A stretch of 64,000 bases of DNA from HGM11367 sp964600435 (GTDB taxonomy: Bacteria; Bacillota; Clostridia; Christensenellales; UBA1242): NCBI GenBank assembly GCA_964600435.1, contig CAZRJB010000003.1:40568-104567 (forward strand), read 5' to 3'. Of this stretch, positions 48,849-57,500 are shown in pieces. The notes beneath the pieces are model-generated. The model was not told the origin of the DNA. It searched no databases and worked only from the letters and a program-made list of their open reading frames with translations. The number at the start of each line of letters is the position of its first letter. The first letter of the stretch is position 1. The position numbers and the translations under genes are program-made.

Positions 48849-50093
48849 TTATACTCTTTTTGCTAATGCCCCGTCATTAAATTTTGATATTATTTTAACA
48901 TTAACAAATTCGTTAATTTCACATTTGTCGGATATGTAACACTTTACATAATTTTCTGCATGTCCAATAAAATAATTTCCATCAAATTCTTCAACGAGAA
49001 CACAATGCTGTTCTTTTTTTATTTTTTTTATGTAGTTTTTATTTAATTTTTCATTTACAATTGCAAGTTTTTTTGCTCTCTCTTTTTTCACACTCCCATC
49101 AACCTGTTGCATTCTTTCGGCAATTGTTCCTGAGCGCTTTGAGTATGGAAAAATGTGAATGTTATAAAACCCTACTTTTTGAACAAACCTTAATGTTTGT
49201 TTAAACTCTTTTTCTGTTTCTTGCGGAAAACCAACAATAACATCTGTTGTTATGCATGCATTTTTAAAATGTTTGTTTATAAGTTTAACAGATTCCAAAA
49301 ACTGTTTGGTTGTGTACTTTCTGTTCATTCTTTTAAGAACAGAATTGGAACCACTTTGCAAGGACAAGTGAAAATGCGGACATATGTTAACCTTTTTCAT
49401 TGCTTGCAAAAACCTTTCATCAACAAGACCTTGTTCTAAACTGCCAAGCCTAAACCTTATGTTTTTGTAAGGTTCAAGTTGTTCAATCAATCTATAAAAG
49501 CACTTTTCACCATCAATTCTATAATCTGAAATGTCTATGCCGGTTAAAACAATTTCTTTAACACTATGCGAAAGTTCGTTTATTTCCTTCATGATGCTTA
49601 TCAAATCACGCGAACGACTTCTACCTCTTAAATAAGGAATTATACAATATGAGCAAAAATTGTTGCAACCATCTTGAATTTTAACATATGCACGAGTTTT
49701 TGATGGTTCCGTAACAAACTCTTCGTTGTAATTTAAAGGCAAATTATCAATTTCAATTCCTGTTTTATTAAATGATTCAACTAAACTTAGTTTGTTTGCT
49801 GTTCCTTTTACAAATTCCACTCCTGTTATGTCTTTAAATTGTTTTGAGTTTTTTTGTGATGCACATCCACAAACATATATTTTTGCATTTGGATTGCAAG
49901 ATTTGAATTTTGAAATTATTTGACGTGACTTTTTTTCTGCTTCGTTTGTAACAGCACAAGAATTTAAAATATATACATCTGCATTGACAATGTTTGTAAA
50001 AACTTCATGTCCTAAACTTTTTAAACTAAACACCAAGCCGTCACTTTCGTACTGATTTACTTTGCAACCCAGTGTGTAAACTACAATTTTCAT
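48849..50093 (-). CDS. mtaB: tRNA-t6A methylthiotransferase MtaB
   Basis: Adds a methylthio group to t6A37 of tRNA-Lys. 414 aa. The N-terminal UPF0004 domain has the three cluster cysteines (YTLGCKVNQYES, NSCAVTNEAEKKSR, VCGCASQ); the radical SAM loop is CNNFCSYCIIPYLRGRSRSR; a TRAM-like C-terminus follows. Needs Fe-S clusters, which ties it to nifS/nifU. Confidence 0.95.
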   Translation of the reverse strand: MKIVVYTLGCKVNQYESDGLVFSLKSLGHEVFTNIVNADVYILNSCAVTNEAEKKSRQIISKFKSCNPNAKIYVCGCASQKNSKQFKDITGVEFVKGTANKLSLVESFNKTGIEIDNLPLNYNEEFVTEPSKTRAYVKIQDGCNNFCSYCIIPYLRGRSRSRDLISIMKEINELSHSVKEIVLTGIDISDYRIDGEKCFYRLIEQLEPYKNIRFRLGSLEQGLVDERFLQAMKKVNICPHFHLSLQSGSNSVLKRMNRKYTTKQFLESVKLINKHFKNACITTDVIVGFPQETEKEFKQTLRFVQKVGFYNIHIFPYSKRSGTIAERMQQVDGSVKKERAKKLAIVNEKLNKNYIKKIKKEQHCVLVEEFDGNYFIGHAENYVKCYISDKCEINEFVNVKIISKFNDGALAKRV

Positions 50094-50102
50094 TTTATCC
50101 TT

Positions 50103-50801
50103 CTATACATTGATTAAGTGGCCAACAATTGCAGACATTGCAATGGATGCAGTTTCCGCCCGTAACACACGCTCTCCCAATCCAAAATTTGTTGCGCCAC
50201 TCATGTTTATTTGTTCTATTTCTTTATCACTAAAACCGCCTTCACTGCCAACAATAATGGCAATGTTGCTCTTGTTTAAATCGGCATTTAAAATTCTACC
50301 ACGATTTTTTTCATTTGCAAACAAAACAAGGTCAAACTGACCAAGTTTTTCTAAAACTTGTTTAAAAGTTAACATTTCTGAAATTTTTAAAGGAATGCTT
50401 CTGCCGCATTGCTTGCATGCTTCTAAACTTATTTTGTTTTGGCGTTCCAATTTGTTATTGTTTACACTTGCAACTGAAAACTCACTTTCAAACCAAAACA
50501 AATTAGAAACACCAAGTTCTGTAAGTTTTTGAACAATAAAATCCGATTTTTCTCCCTTTACAACACCTTGAAAAACAGTTATTGACTTTTTGGGATTTTT
50601 CTTGTTTTTTTCTTTTCCAATTATTTTTGCGATTGCTTGTTTTTTTGTTACAGTTTGCACTTCACACAAATAGTCAAACTCATCATTGCCATAACAAACA
50701 ATTTGTTCTCCAATTTTACATCTTAAAACATTGAAATGAGCAAGTTCGTCGTTTTCAAAAACAAAACAATCATTTTGTTTGTTTGCAAAAAATTTTTTCA
50801 T
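50103..50801 (-). CDS. rsmE: 16S rRNA (U1498-N3)-methyltransferase
   Basis: 232 aa. PUA-like N-terminal domain and SPOUT C-terminus: VFQGVVKGEKSDFIVQKLTELGV, IIVGSEGGFSDKEI and LGERVLRAETASI. First gene of rsmE-mtaB-HIT. No RBS; see the promoter entry for a leaderless arrangement. Confidence 0.96.
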   Translation of the reverse strand: MKKFFANKQNDCFVFENDELAHFNVLRCKIGEQIVCYGNDEFDYLCEVQTVTKKQAIAKIIGKEKNKKNPKKSITVFQGVVKGEKSDFIVQKLTELGVSNLFWFESEFSVASVNNNKLERQNKISLEACKQCGRSIPLKISEMLTFKQVLEKLGQFDLVLFANEKNRGRILNADLNKSNIAIIVGSEGGFSDKEIEQINMSGATNFGLGERVLRAETASIAMSAIVGHLINV

Positions 50802-50807
50802 AAAAAC

Positions 50808-50837
50808 ATGATATCACGATTTAAACCATATTGGCAA
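50808..50837 (-). promoter_or_regulatory. Promoter giving a leaderless rsmE mRNA
   Basis: Minus strand TTGCCA (50832-50837), 18 bp, TATCAT (50808-50813) with TGA before it. Predicted start 50801 is the A of the rsmE ATG. Confidence 0.55.
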
Positions 50838-50875
50838 ATATTATAAAAAAAAATTACAACTTTAATCCATTTTAT

Positions 50876-50903
50876 TTGTAAAAACATGCAAATGTGGTAA
50901 AAT
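50876..50903 (+). promoter_or_regulatory. Promoter for the flavoprotein operon
   Basis: TTGTAA (50876-50881), 16 bp, TAAAAT (50898-50903) preceded by TGTGG. Confidence 0.55.
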
Positions 50904-50920
50904 ATTTCTAGGAGTTTAAA

Positions 50921-52342
50921 ATGAAAAATGTTTACGATGTTGCAATCTTTGGTGGCGGAGTTGTTGGAGCAAGCATTTTTAGCAAGTTGTCGCGAATGGG
51001 CAAAAAATGTGTTTTGCTTGAATTAAACGATCTGGCTTCTGGCGAAAGCAAAGCAAATTCAGGCATTGTTCATGCAGGCTTTGATGCAATGCCAAACACA
51101 TTAAAAGCAAAATTCAATGTTGAAGGCAGCAAAATGTTTGAATCTACATGTGCAAGGCTTGGTGTTCCATACAAAAAAATTGGTGCTTTTGTGCTTGGAG
51201 ATAACATTGAAATTGTAAAAAAGTTATATAATCGTGGGATTGTTAATGGCTTGAATGCCAACGAGCTAGAAATTTTAAACAGAAGTCAACTAAAAAAAAC
51301 AATTCCAAACCTAAACAGCAACATTTCTTGCGGATTGTTTGCAAAAAACTCAGCAATAACAAATCCTTACCTTTTAACCATTTGTTTTGCAGAGGAAGGA
51401 GTTGTTAATGGTGGAATCTGTAAAACATTTTTCTTGACTGAAAAAATTTTAAAAAATAACAGCATTTTTGAAATTTATGGCAATGGTGAAATATTGCATT
51501 CTAAAAAAATTGTTAATGCTTGTGGTTTTGGATATAATGACATTGCAAAATTGCTCAATGTAGAAAACTATGATATTCGTTTTAGACGTGGAGAATATTA
51601 TGTTTTGGATAAAAGTGAAAACAACATTGTTAAAGCAACTTTGTTTCCATTACCTTCCCAAAAAGGAAAAGGCGTTTTGATAACACCAACTGTTGACGGA
51701 AATGTTTTGGTTGGCCCAAATTCAGAAGATTCTGACAATGTTACAAAAACAACCGCAGAAGGTTTGGCAGACATAAAAACCAAATCCAACACACTCATTG
51801 AAAATTTGAATTTAAAAAACACAATAAGGCAGTTTTCTGGAATTAGAACTTGCACTGGTGATGATTTTATTATTGAAAAAAGCAAAATTGACCAAGATGT
51901 TGTTAATATTGCTGGAATTTGCTCGCCTGGGCTTTCTTGTGCTCCTGCAATTGCCGAATATGTTGTAGATCTTTTAAACTTTAAAAATATCGAAACAAAT
52001 TTTAATAAAATTTCTCCATATTTTCTTGCAAAAGATTTAACACAAGACGAATATAATTTTTTGGTAAAATCAAATCCAAAATATGGAAAAATTGTATGCA
52101 AATGTGAAATGATAACCGAAGGTGATATTGTTTTTGCATTATCTAGACCCATTAAAGTTGAAACGGTAGATGGTATTAAAAAGCGAGTTAGAGCCGGAAT
52201 GGGCAGGTGTCAAGGCAGTTTTTGTTTGGATAAAGTTGTTAAACTTATTGCTCAAGAAAACAACATGTCTTTGTTTGATGTTAAAAAAGAATATTCACAA
52301 AGCAACATTTTTATTGATAACATAACGGGGGTGCAAAAATGA
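50921..52342 (+). CDS. FAD-dependent oxidoreductase of the GlpA/GlpO type with BFD-like Fe-S domain
   Basis: 473 aa. FAD motif AIFGGGVVGASIFSKLSR, then an SGESKANSGIVHAGFD motif typical of glycerol-3-phosphate dehydrogenase/L-2-hydroxyglutarate-oxidase-like enzymes. C-terminal part carries CKCEM and GMGRCQGSFC, the cysteines of a BFD-type [2Fe-2S] site. Sits with a second flavoprotein and DUF1667, the clostridial three-gene set annotated as anaerobic glycerol-3-phosphate dehydrogenase. Substrate not proved; no glpK here. RBS AGGAG. Confidence 0.88.
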   Translation: MKNVYDVAIFGGGVVGASIFSKLSRMGKKCVLLELNDLASGESKANSGIVHAGFDAMPNTLKAKFNVEGSKMFESTCARLGVPYKKIGAFVLGDNIEIVKKLYNRGIVNGLNANELEILNRSQLKKTIPNLNSNISCGLFAKNSAITNPYLLTICFAEEGVVNGGICKTFFLTEKILKNNSIFEIYGNGEILHSKKIVNACGFGYNDIAKLLNVENYDIRFRRGEYYVLDKSENNIVKATLFPLPSQKGKGVLITPTVDGNVLVGPNSEDSDNVTKTTAEGLADIKTKSNTLIENLNLKNTIRQFSGIRTCTGDDFIIEKSKIDQDVVNIAGICSPGLSCAPAIAEYVVDLLNFKNIETNFNKISPYFLAKDLTQDEYNFLVKSNPKYGKIVCKCEMITEGDIVFALSRPIKVETVDGIKKRVRAGMGRCQGSFCLDKVVKLIAQENNMSLFDVKKEYSQSNIFIDNITGVQK

Positions 52343-53565
52343 CAGATTATCATTTTGATGTTATTGTTATAGGTGGTGGTCCCGCAGGAATGCAAGCCGC
52401 TATCTCTGCTAGCAAACAAGGAGCAAAAGTTGTTGTTATTGAAAGAAATAATACTCTTGGTGGAATTTTAAATCAGTGTATTCATAACGGCTTTGGATTA
52501 CACTATTTTAAAGAAGAGTTAACAGGTCCAGAATATGCATTACGATTTAAACAAATTATCGAAAATGATAAAAATATCACTGTAATGCTAAACACATTTG
52601 TTACAAAAATTTGCGGAAAAAAAGTTGAAATCATAAATCAAAATGGTCGTTGTTTTATTGAATGCAAGTCACTTGTTTATGCAATGGGCTGCAGAGAGCG
52701 TACTGCTGGCAACATTTTGTTGAACGGAACAAGGCCTGCAGGAATTTACACAGCTGGGCTTGCGCAACGAATGGTTAATGTTGATGGAAAACTTCCCGGC
52801 AAAAAGGTTGTTATTTTAGGCTCTGGCGACATTGGACTTATTATGGCACGAAGATTAACATATGAAGGTGCAAAAGTTTTGTGTGTCTTGGAAATTAATA
52901 AAACAACCAGTGGATTAAAAAGAAACGTTGTTCAATGCTTGGATGACTACAACATTCCCCTTTACACTTCAACAACAATTTTTGAAGTTGTTGGCAAACA
53001 AAGAGTGGAAGGCATTTTTTATGGAAATGTTAATGATGATTTTTCTAGAAAAGAAGAAACTAGAAAGTTTTTAGAGTGTGACTGCGTTATTTTATCTGTT
53101 GGATTAATTCCTGAAACAGATTTGCTTGAAAATGTGGAGATAAATAAAAAAACAAATAGTGTTTTTGTGAATGATGGTTTGGAAATTTCTGATGGAGTTT
53201 TTGCTTGTGGCAATTTTTTACATGTTCATGACCTTGTTGACAATGTTACACAAGAGGCGGAACATGCTGGAGAAAATGCAGGATTATATGCTCTTGGAAA
53301 ATATAAAAAAGGTAAAAAATTTGTTAACATTATAACAAGCGACAACATTTTATACACCATCCCAACCAAAGTGTGTGTTTCTGACGGGAATTTGAACATA
53401 AAATTTAGGGTTAAAAATAAAATTGTTAAGCAAAAAATTGTTGCCTATTCTGAAAACAAAAAAATTTATGAGAAATTTGTGATAGCAATAAATCCTGGTG
53501 AAATGCAAAGCATTATTATTAACAAAGAATTAATTTCAGATGACATTTTTTTAACTATTGAATAA
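52339..53565 (+). CDS. FAD/NAD-binding oxidoreductase (pyridine nucleotide-disulfide type)
   Basis: 408 aa. FAD site VIVIGGGPAGMQAAISASKQGA near residue 10, NAD site VVILGSGDIGLIMARRLTYEG near 155, GVFACGNFLHVHDLVD near the second FAD contact. A CIHNGFGL segment near residue 50 is conserved in this group. Overlaps the preceding gene by 4 nt. Likely passes electrons between the GlpA-like subunit and a nucleotide or quinone-type acceptor. Confidence 0.88.
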   Translation: MTDYHFDVIVIGGGPAGMQAAISASKQGAKVVVIERNNTLGGILNQCIHNGFGLHYFKEELTGPEYALRFKQIIENDKNITVMLNTFVTKICGKKVEIINQNGRCFIECKSLVYAMGCRERTAGNILLNGTRPAGIYTAGLAQRMVNVDGKLPGKKVVILGSGDIGLIMARRLTYEGAKVLCVLEINKTTSGLKRNVVQCLDDYNIPLYTSTTIFEVVGKQRVEGIFYGNVNDDFSRKEETRKFLECDCVILSVGLIPETDLLENVEINKKTNSVFVNDGLEISDGVFACGNFLHVHDLVDNVTQEAEHAGENAGLYALGKYKKGKKFVNIITSDNILYTIPTKVCVSDGNLNIKFRVKNKIVKQKIVAYSENKKIYEKFVIAINPGEMQSIIINKELISDDIFLTIE

Positions 53566-53571
53566 AAGGAG

Positions 53572-53919
53572 TTGTATATGAAAATAACCTGTATAATGTG
53601 CCCTGTTGGTTGTGAATTAACAGTAGAAAAAAATAATGACAAAATTATTGTGTCTGGAAATGGTTGTGTTAGAGGTGAAAGATATGGCATTTCTGAAATA
53701 ACTGAACCAACAAGAACAGTTACAAGTTTGGTTGAAACCAAACAAGGTATTGCTTCTGTAAAAACCACCAATTTGGTTCCAAAAGATAAAATTTTTGATG
53801 TTATTAAAGATATTAAAAATTTACATTTATCCAACGTTAAAAATGGAGAAATTATTATTAAAAATGTTGCAAACTTAAAAAATGTTGATGTTGTTGTTAC
53901 AAGAGAACCAATTAATTAA
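53572..53919 (+). CDS. DUF1667 small Fe-S-type subunit
   Basis: 115 aa. Begins MKITCIMCPVGCELTVE with a CxxCxxxC motif and a fourth Cys in GNGCVRGERYG, suggesting a metal or Fe-S site. C-terminal DVVVTREP is a family feature. Always encoded with the two flavoproteins, so it is probably their electron-transfer partner. AAGGAG upstream. Confidence 0.9.
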   Translation: MYMKITCIMCPVGCELTVEKNNDKIIVSGNGCVRGERYGISEITEPTRTVTSLVETKQGIASVKTTNLVPKDKIFDVIKDIKNLHLSNVKNGEIIIKNVANLKNVDVVVTREPIN

Positions 53920-53935
53920 CAATATTTTTTCAATC

Positions 53936-53988
53936 AAAAAAACAAGACTTAAAAAAGCCTAATTGCTTAAATATGTCTTGTTTTTTTA
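53936..53988. terminator. Bidirectional terminator between the flavoprotein operon and clpX
   Basis: AAAAAACAAGAC / GTCTTGTTTTTT arms around an inner AAGC/GCTT pairing; T runs on both strands. Confidence 0.8.
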
Positions 53989-53990
53989 TA

Positions 53991-55292
53991 TTATTCATTT
54001 ACCGCTTGAGATTTTTCTTGGTTTTCTTCTGATTTTCTAACAATTATTGGAGAAGTGTTTTCGGTTATAACACTTGGGGTTATAACAATTTTTTGAATTG
54101 TTTTATCTTCTGGAGCAGTGTACATTATGTTTAACATGTGGTCTTCTAAAATTGTTCTAAGTCCCCTTGCCCCAGTTTTTAACTGAATTGCCTTTTTTGC
54201 AACAGTTTTTATTGCTTCTTGGTCAAATTCAAGAGAAATGTTGTCCATTTCTAGCAGTTTTTTATATTGTTTAACAATTGCATTTTTAGGTTCGGTCAAA
54301 ATTTTAACAAGTGCATCTTCATCTAAATCCTTTAACCCTACAACAACTGGTAGTCTACCAACAAATTCTGGAATTAAACCATATTTGATAAAATCTTGTG
54401 GGGTTACTTGTTTAAAGTAGTTCTCTAATTTATCTTCTTTTTGTTTTTTTACTTCGGCATTAAAACCTAGCGAAGAAGTTGAAAGACGATTTTTTATTAC
54501 TTTTTCCAAACCAACAAATGCTCCACCGCAAATGAATAATATGTTTGTTGTGTCAATTTGAATGTTTTCTTGTTGAGGATGCTTTCTTCCACCTTGTGGA
54601 GGAACACTTGCAGTTGTGCTTTCTATAATTTTTAGCAATGCTTGTTGAACACCTTCGCCAGACACGTCACGTGTTATTGAAGTGTTTTCATTTTTTCTTG
54701 TAATTTTGTCAATTTCGTCAATATATATTATGCCACGCTCTGCTTGTTTAATATCGTAGTCTGCATTTTGAATGAGTTTTAACAAGATGTTTTCAACATC
54801 ATCACCCACATATCCGGCTTGAGTTAAAGTTGTTGCATCTGCACAAGCAAATGGAACTTTTAATATTTTTGCAAGAGTTTTTGCAAGCAAGGTTTTTCCG
54901 CATCCGGTTGGCCCAACCATTAAAATGTTGCTTTTGTCTAATTCAACATAGTCATCGTAACCTTCTTTCTTTTTTTTGCTTGCATTATCAATTTTGTAAT
55001 TTATTCTTTTGTAATGATTATACACAGCAACAGACAAAACTTTTTTTGCATCGTCTTGACCAATGATATATTTATCTAATTCGGCTTTTATTTGTTCAGG
55101 AACTGGCAAATCAATTTTTCCTAAATTTTTTTCTGGAACTGCTTGATTCATTATTTCTCGGCAAATTTCTACGCAATCATCACAAATGAAGGCTTCTGCA
55201 TTTGGACTTGAAATAAGTTTTTTTGCAACACGTTGCGGTTTGCCACAGAATGAACATTTCATTTCTTTGGTTGTTGTTTGATTTGTATTCAT
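53991..55292 (-). CDS. clpX: ATP-dependent Clp protease ATP-binding subunit ClpX
   Basis: 433 aa. N-terminal zinc-binding domain CSFCGKPQ..CDDCVEIC, AAA+ Walker A GPTGCGKTLLAK, Walker B IIYIDEIDKI, pore and sensor segments, arginine-rich GARGLRTILE. Unfolds tagged proteins for ClpP. 8 nt downstream of clpP with an AGGAG RBS. Confidence 0.98.
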   Translation of the reverse strand: MNTNQTTTKEMKCSFCGKPQRVAKKLISSPNAEAFICDDCVEICREIMNQAVPEKNLGKIDLPVPEQIKAELDKYIIGQDDAKKVLSVAVYNHYKRINYKIDNASKKKKEGYDDYVELDKSNILMVGPTGCGKTLLAKTLAKILKVPFACADATTLTQAGYVGDDVENILLKLIQNADYDIKQAERGIIYIDEIDKITRKNENTSITRDVSGEGVQQALLKIIESTTASVPPQGGRKHPQQENIQIDTTNILFICGGAFVGLEKVIKNRLSTSSLGFNAEVKKQKEDKLENYFKQVTPQDFIKYGLIPEFVGRLPVVVGLKDLDEDALVKILTEPKNAIVKQYKKLLEMDNISLEFDQEAIKTVAKKAIQLKTGARGLRTILEDHMLNIMYTAPEDKTIQKIVITPSVITENTSPIIVRKSEENQEKSQAVNE

Positions 55293-55300
55293 TTACACTC

Positions 55301-55882
55301 CTAATCTCTTTTATTAAAAATTTTATCAATCAAGCCATATTCTAAGGCTTCTTCTGCTGACATATAGAAATCTCTATCTGTGTCTTTTTGTACCTTATCT
55401 AATGGTTGCCCAGATTGTTCACTTAAAACCTTGTTAATTTTTTCTTTTATTCTTTTTATATGGTTTGCTTGAATTTCTATATCACTTGCCTGACCTTGTG
55501 CTCCGCCTAAAGGCTGGTGAATCATTATTTCACTATTTGGCAAAGCAAACCTTTTTCCTTTTGCTCCACTAGAAAGCAAGAATGCCCCCATTGATGCCGC
55601 CAAGCCAACACATATTGTTGTTACATCACATTTTATAAAATTCATTGTGTCGTATATTGCAAGGCCAGCACTAACACTTCCGCCCGGACTGTTTATATAT
55701 AAAGATATGTCTTTTTCAGGGTCTTTTCCTTCTAAAAAAATAAGTTGAGCAACAATGCTGTTTGCCGTTTCGTCAGTTATTTCACCTGATAAAAAAATGA
55801 TTCTATCTTCTAGCAATCTAGAATATATGTCGTAGGATCTTTCTCCGCTTGTTGTTTGGTCAACCACCATTGGTATTAGCAT
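55301..55882 (-). CDS. clpP: ATP-dependent Clp protease proteolytic subunit ClpP
   Basis: 193 aa serine protease. Catalytic Ser in GLAASMGAFLLSSG, His in MIHQPLGG, Asp in DTDRDFYMSAEEA. Begins LIPMVVDQTTSGERSYDIYSRLLEDRI, standard. Order tig-clpP-clpX as in most bacteria. AAAGGAG upstream. Confidence 0.98.
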   Translation of the reverse strand: MLIPMVVDQTTSGERSYDIYSRLLEDRIIFLSGEITDETANSIVAQLIFLEGKDPEKDISLYINSPGGSVSAGLAIYDTMNFIKCDVTTICVGLAASMGAFLLSSGAKGKRFALPNSEIMIHQPLGGAQGQASDIEIQANHIKRIKEKINKVLSEQSGQPLDKVQKDTDRDFYMSAEEALEYGLIDKIFNKRD

Positions 55883-55917
55883 TTTTATCTCCTTTAAATA
55901 ATATTAATATTTTTACT

Positions 55918-55951
55918 AATGGCAAAAGACACTTTTTTGTCTTTTGCCATT
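55918..55951 (-). other. Perfect hairpin between tig and clpP
   Basis: TAATGGCAAAAGACA / TGTCTTTTGCCATTA with a short T-rich loop. No strong T run on the minus strand, so it may be an attenuator, a processing site or a weak terminator lowering clpPX expression relative to tig. Confidence 0.5.
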
Positions 55952-55980
55952 AAAGTATACACTATTTTCAAAAATTTACT

Positions 55981-57267
55981 CTATTCTAAAGTGTTGTTTT
56001 TTGTAAGAAAAGCAATAACTTTATCCATAAGCATATCATTTTTAATATATGCCAAATTTTTATCATTTATTGATTTTTTATATTCTTCTACAGATTTTTT
56101 ATATTTTTCTGCATCGGCAACAATTTTGTTGTCGAGTTCTTCATCTGTAACAAGCAAGTTTTCTTTGTTGATTAGTTCTTCTAAAACCAAACGAGTTTTA
56201 ACAGATTTTTCTGCTTGTGGTTTATAGTTTTCTCTAAGTGCTTCTTTGGTTGTGTTGGTAAATTTGCAATAATCATCTAAACGCATACCTTGATAAGACA
56301 AACGCATTTCTAAATCTCTAATAAACATGTCTAATTGCCTTTCAACCAAAACTTGTGGAATTTCTACACTTGAATTTTCTACAATTTTGTTAATGATTCT
56401 GTTTTCGTTTTCTTGATTGATGTGTTTGTCAAGAGTTTCTTGCATGTGTTTTTTGATGTCTGCCTTGTATTCTTCTAATGTTTCAAATTCAGAAACGTTT
56501 GATGCAAACTCATCGTTTAACTCTGGCAATTCTTTGTTTTCAATTTTATGCAAAACAATTTTAAAAACAGATTCTTTTCCTTTAAGTTCTTCAGCAGGAT
56601 AGTCTTCTGGGAAAGTGACTGTTATGTCTTTTTGTTCACCAATTTTCATACCAACAATTTGATCTTCAAAATTATCTATAAAACTATGCGAACCAAGTTC
56701 TAAACGATAGTTTTCTGCTTTGCCACCTTCAAACTCTTTGCCATTTACCATTCCTGTGAAATCGATTGTTACAAAATCTCCAAGTTTTGCTGCTTCACCT
56801 TCTTTGGCATCTACAAACCTAGCACTTCTTTCACGTGCTTGGTTAAGTTCTTTTTCTACTTTGCTTTCGTCAAGTTCTTCAGTGTATTTTTCAATTTTTA
56901 AGCCTTTATATTCACCCAAAGTAACTTTTGGCAAAAGTGGTGCTTTTGCTGTTAAAACCAAACCATTTTCGTCAAACTTGTCAACATTTAAAGTTGGTTG
57001 GTCAATTATGTCTAAACCTGTGTTTTCGCTTAAAAATTTGCCGTATTCTTCCGCAAAAGCGATGTCAAGTGCTTCATCGTAAAAAACACTATCTCCATAG
57101 TTTTTTTCTATTATTTTTCTAGGAGCTGAACCTTTTCTAAAACCTTGAATGTTAAATTTGCCTTTGTTTTCTTGATATGCTTTTTCAATATAAGAATTCC
57201 ACTCTTCTTTGTTTAATGATATTTTAACTTCGACTTCATTATTTTCGTTTTTTACTATCTCGTACAT
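55981..57267 (-). CDS. tig: Trigger factor
   Basis: Ribosome-bound chaperone and prolyl isomerase. 428 aa. N-terminal ribosome-binding signature FNIQGFRKGSAPRKIIEKNYG, FKBP domain with GDFVTIDFTGMVNGKEFEGGKAENYRLELGS-like pattern, and a long helical C-terminal arm domain. RBS AAGGAG. First gene before clpP and clpX. Confidence 0.97.
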   Translation of the reverse strand: MYEIVKNENNEVEVKISLNKEEWNSYIEKAYQENKGKFNIQGFRKGSAPRKIIEKNYGDSVFYDEALDIAFAEEYGKFLSENTGLDIIDQPTLNVDKFDENGLVLTAKAPLLPKVTLGEYKGLKIEKYTEELDESKVEKELNQARERSARFVDAKEGEAAKLGDFVTIDFTGMVNGKEFEGGKAENYRLELGSHSFIDNFEDQIVGMKIGEQKDITVTFPEDYPAEELKGKESVFKIVLHKIENKELPELNDEFASNVSEFETLEEYKADIKKHMQETLDKHINQENENRIINKIVENSSVEIPQVLVERQLDMFIRDLEMRLSYQGMRLDDYCKFTNTTKEALRENYKPQAEKSVKTRLVLEELINKENLLVTDEELDNKIVADAEKYKKSVEEYKKSINDKNLAYIKNDMLMDKVIAFLTKNNTLE

Positions 57268-57303
57268 TATGTAATTACTCCTTTAAAAAAATTGTACCTT
57301 AAA

Positions 57304-57332
57304 AATATACCACATTTCATTTTTTTTTACAA
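57304..57332 (-). promoter_or_regulatory. Promoter for tig
   Basis: Minus strand TTGTAA (57327-57332), 17 bp, TATATT (57304-57309) preceded by TGTGG. Confidence 0.6.
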
Positions 57333-57465
57333 CAAATTTTTTACATTAATTATTTTGTTTTTTTAGCTACATTAAAAAATTGAATTATGAAAGTTAAAAC
57401 TCTTGTTTTCTAACATGTGAGCAATAAGAAAAAGTTCATTTTTGTTTGATTTGTTTTTGAGTGCT

Positions 57466-57496
57466 TAAAAAAAGTCACGTTTTTTGCGTGACCTTT
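57466..57496 (-). terminator. Terminator after the PHP gene
   Basis: Minus strand GTCACG, 7-nt loop, CGTGAC followed by TTTTTTT. Confidence 0.85.
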
Positions 57497-57500
57497 TAAA

